This document shows, in pieces, positions 14,773-16,576 of a DNA stretch of 16,576 bases. Within the stretch, counting starts at the first letter, position 1; each line of letters starts with the position of its first letter. The position numbers and the translations under genes are program-made. The notes under the pieces were generated by a model, which made no database searches, was not told the origin of the DNA, and saw only the letters and a list, made by a program, of their open reading frames with translations. Source of the stretch: Pseudomonadota bacterium (GTDB taxonomy: Bacteria; Pseudomonadota; Alphaproteobacteria; Rhizobiales; Tepidamorphaceae); contig JAEYRQ010000575.1 of the NCBI GenBank assembly GCA_023435545.1, forward strand, positions 1-16,576, written 5' to 3'.

Positions 14773-15837
14773 TCAGTCAGAAGCCTGGAGACGTGCCCGG
14801 TCGATCGTCAGCAGGACGCTCAGACCCTCCGAACGCCAGATGCGCTCGATTCGCCCACCGAGTTGCCGCTCTACCGTAAGTCGACTGAGATGCGTCCCAA
14901 AGCCCTCGTGCTCGGGCGGTGTCAGCCCGGAGGTGGACGTCTGCTCGGTCCAGCGCACCAGGACGTGATCGGTCCGCTCCGTGCACTCGCAGACGACCCG
15001 GCCGGTTTCGTCGCGCAAAGCACCGTGCTTGGCGGCGTTCGTCACCAGTTCGTTCATCACGAGCGCCATTGGTGTCACCAGCTGTGGCGGAAGCATGAGG
15101 TCCTGGCCCTGAACGGCCACCTGATCCTGATCTTCCCCCAGCGTGGGAGCCAGCAGCACACGCAGCAGCGCGCGGAAAGTCGTTCCGGCGGCGCCGTCGG
15201 CCGCAGCCGCGTCGCCGCTGGGCACAGTCAGGGCATGCGCCTCGGACAGGGCGACAAGCCGACCCCGCACCATGGCCGCCAGTTCCTGCGGAGTCGCGGC
15301 TCGCGTTGCACAAAGCCCGACGAGTCCACTTACCAGGGCGAATACATTCTTGATGCGGTGCTGCATTTCGCCCAGCAGCAACCGCCGCGCCTCTTCCGCA
15401 CGATGCTGCTCGGTGACGTCGCGTGCAATCTTCGAGGCACCGATGATCACCCCCCGCTCGTCCCGCATCGGCGAGACGGTGAGCGAGATGTGGATGAGCT
15501 CGCCGTCCTTGCGGCGGCGGATGGTCTCGTAGTGGCTAACTGGCTCACCACGGCGGATCCGGGCCAGGATCTCCGGTTCCTCGTCGTGCCGTTCCTCGGG
15601 AATCAGCATCGTAACGGAGCGGCCGATTACTTCATCGGCAGTGTAGCCGAAGATGCGCTGGGCGCCTCGGTTCCAGCTCTTGATGATTCCGTTGAGGTCC
15701 TTGGTGAGGATCGCGTCGTCCGACCATTCGACTATGGCCGCAAGATGGGCCTGAACATCGTCGACAGATGTCGGCACCACTCTCGTGTGTGTCATGGAAT
15801 CGCCGCCCGCCACCATGTCGGGCCGACCAATCGTCAT
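14773..15837 (-). CDS. PAS-domain sensor histidine kinase, HWE family
   Basis: A 354-aa soluble histidine kinase. A PAS domain covers roughly residues 27-148, with WSDDAILTKDLNGIIKSWN, the FGYTADEVIG motif and a PAC tail (GASKIARDVTEQ). The phosphoacceptor box follows near residue 160 as GEMQHRIKNVFALV, of the HWE type (His-Arg-Ile-Lys-Asn). The ATPase part has the N box MNELVTNAAKHGAL, the Trp-x-Glu motif that names the family (VRWTEQ) and the G box GFGTHL. HWE kinases are typical of alphaproteobacteria, often in light or general stress signalling. There is no membrane segment, so the signal is cytoplasmic. No response regulator is adjacent. I chose ATG 15837, with GGGGAG about ten bases upstream; ATG 15795 and a TTG at 15855 are alternatives. 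Confidence 0.9.
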   Translation of the reverse strand: MTIGRPDMVAGGDSMTHTRVVPTSVDDVQAHLAAIVEWSDDAILTKDLNGIIKSWNRGAQRIFGYTADEVIGRSVTMLIPEERHDEEPEILARIRRGEPVSHYETIRRRKDGELIHISLTVSPMRDERGVIIGASKIARDVTEQHRAEEARRLLLGEMQHRIKNVFALVSGLVGLCATRAATPQELAAMVRGRLVALSEAHALTVPSGDAAAADGAAGTTFRALLRVLLAPTLGEDQDQVAVQGQDLMLPPQLVTPMALVMNELVTNAAKHGALRDETGRVVCECTERTDHVLVRWTEQTSTSGLTPPEHEGFGTHLSRLTVERQLGGRIERIWRSEGLSVLLTIDRARLQASD

Positions 15838-16039
15838 CTTACGGGGACTCCCCAAAAGTCACCTGCATCCAGTCATAGACGACAAACCATGACCCCGCGC
15901 AAGCAAAAGGTGCTTGCCGTTGGGGCACATGGCACCGGCCCACAGAGCGACAGACACGACAAGGCGTCCACGCAACGGGCTCAGGGAGGGGCGAGAAGAG
16001 AATGAAGGTTACAAGATGACATCGATCCTGTCCTTGGCA
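15838..16039. other. Spacer between the rrn operon and the histidine kinase, no gene seen
   Basis: This 202-bp stretch has no credible open frame. I looked on the minus strand for a tRNA after the 5S gene (an initiator tRNA-Met is common there in alphaproteobacteria) and found none. It holds the terminator-like hairpin at 15905-15936 and the outer arm of the stem around the 5S gene. Confidence 0.6.
15905..15936 (-). terminator. Candidate intrinsic terminator downstream of the rrn operon
   Basis: On the minus strand GGTGC (15936-15932) pairs with GCACC (15913-15909), and inside it TGCC pairs with GGCA around a short loop with an asymmetric internal bulge. TTTT follows at 15908-15905. It lies about 100 bases after the 5S gene and before the histidine kinase, so it may end rRNA transcription. 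The U tract is short. Confidence 0.35.
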
Positions 16040-16173
16040 GGCCTGGCGACGATCTACTTTCCCGCGCCTTAGGACGCAGTATCATCGACGCTGGAACGTT
16101 TGACGGCCGAGTTCGGGATGGGATCGGGTCTGTTTCGCTCCGCAATAGTCACCAAGCCGGCCAAGGACAGGAT
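16025..16173. repeat. 14-bp perfect inverted repeat flanking the 5S rRNA gene
   Basis: ATCCTGTCCTTGGC (16025-16038) and GCCAAGGACAGGAT (16160-16173) are exact reverse complements on either side of the mature 5S. In the precursor RNA they extend the terminal 5S helix into a long stem, probably a processing signal for maturation nucleases (inference). Confidence 0.7.
16040..16158 (-). rRNA. rrf: 5S ribosomal RNA
   Basis: On the minus strand the 119-nt segment carries the invariant 5S core CCCGATCCCATCCCGAACTC (inside 16098-16130) and the typical end AGTAGATCGTCGCCAGGCC. The 5' end GGCTTGG pairs with the 3' end CCAGGCC to form helix I, which sets the ends at 16158 and 16040 to within a base or two. 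It follows the 23S gene by about 75 bases, as in a normal rrn operon. Confidence 0.93.
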
Positions 16174-16232
16174 TGTGCGAAGAGGAGATTGGATGAAGCG
16201 ACTTGGTCCGTCGGATGGACATTGATTAATGA

Positions 16233-16576
<344 letters not shown>

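Overview
The window is about 16.6 kb of GC-rich DNA from what is probably an alphaproteobacterium. The evidence is the codon bias, an HWE-type histidine kinase, and the style of the 5S and 23S rRNA ends. I cannot name a genus. Both ends are cut: a livM gene runs off the left edge and a 23S rRNA gene runs off the right edge.

Layout. (a) 1-1744, minus strand: livH and livM, the two membrane permeases of a branched-chain amino acid (HAAT) type ABC importer. The binding protein and ATPases are not in the window. (b) 1745-2186: a 442-bp intergenic region with a promoter/operator and leader hairpins. (c) 2187-6094, plus strand: a four-gene operon of crotonase, Dabb-domain protein, acetyl-CoA-synthetase-like acyl-CoA ligase and SDR dehydrogenase. 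(d) 11873-6177, minus strand: a tightly coupled seven-gene operon of crotonase, thiolase-like protein, DUF35 Zn-ribbon/OB protein, PaaK-like CoA ligase, a 65-aa unknown protein and two SDRs. It converges on operon (c). (e) 12022-14708: a divergent pair made of a ferric-reductase-like flavocytochrome (minus) and a secreted pentaheme cytochrome c with EF-hand loops (plus). (f) 14773-15837, minus: a PAS-HWE histidine kinase. (g) 16040-16576, minus: the 5S rRNA and the 3' end of the 23S rRNA of an rrn operon.

How the genes may work together. Operons (c) and (d) look like one catabolic pathway that activates a carboxylic acid to a CoA thioester, hydrates or isomerises it, oxidises it and cleaves a C-C bond. 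Two observations support treating them as one unit. First, the promoters of both operons carry the same imperfect palindrome, ATTGAACGAnnnnTCATTC, placed between the -35 and -10 boxes; this is a candidate repressor operator that defines a small regulon. Second, the thiolase-like protein has lost the canonical Cys and His. It has tyrosines at two positions 50 residues apart and is translationally coupled to a DUF35 partner. This is the arrangement known for Ltp2/DUF35 retro-aldolases of steroid side-chain degradation, so the pathway may end in aldol cleavage instead of thiolysis. No acyl-CoA dehydrogenase, canonical thiolase or regulator is visible here. The substrate is unknown; a steroid-like, terpenoid or aromatic side chain is an inference only.
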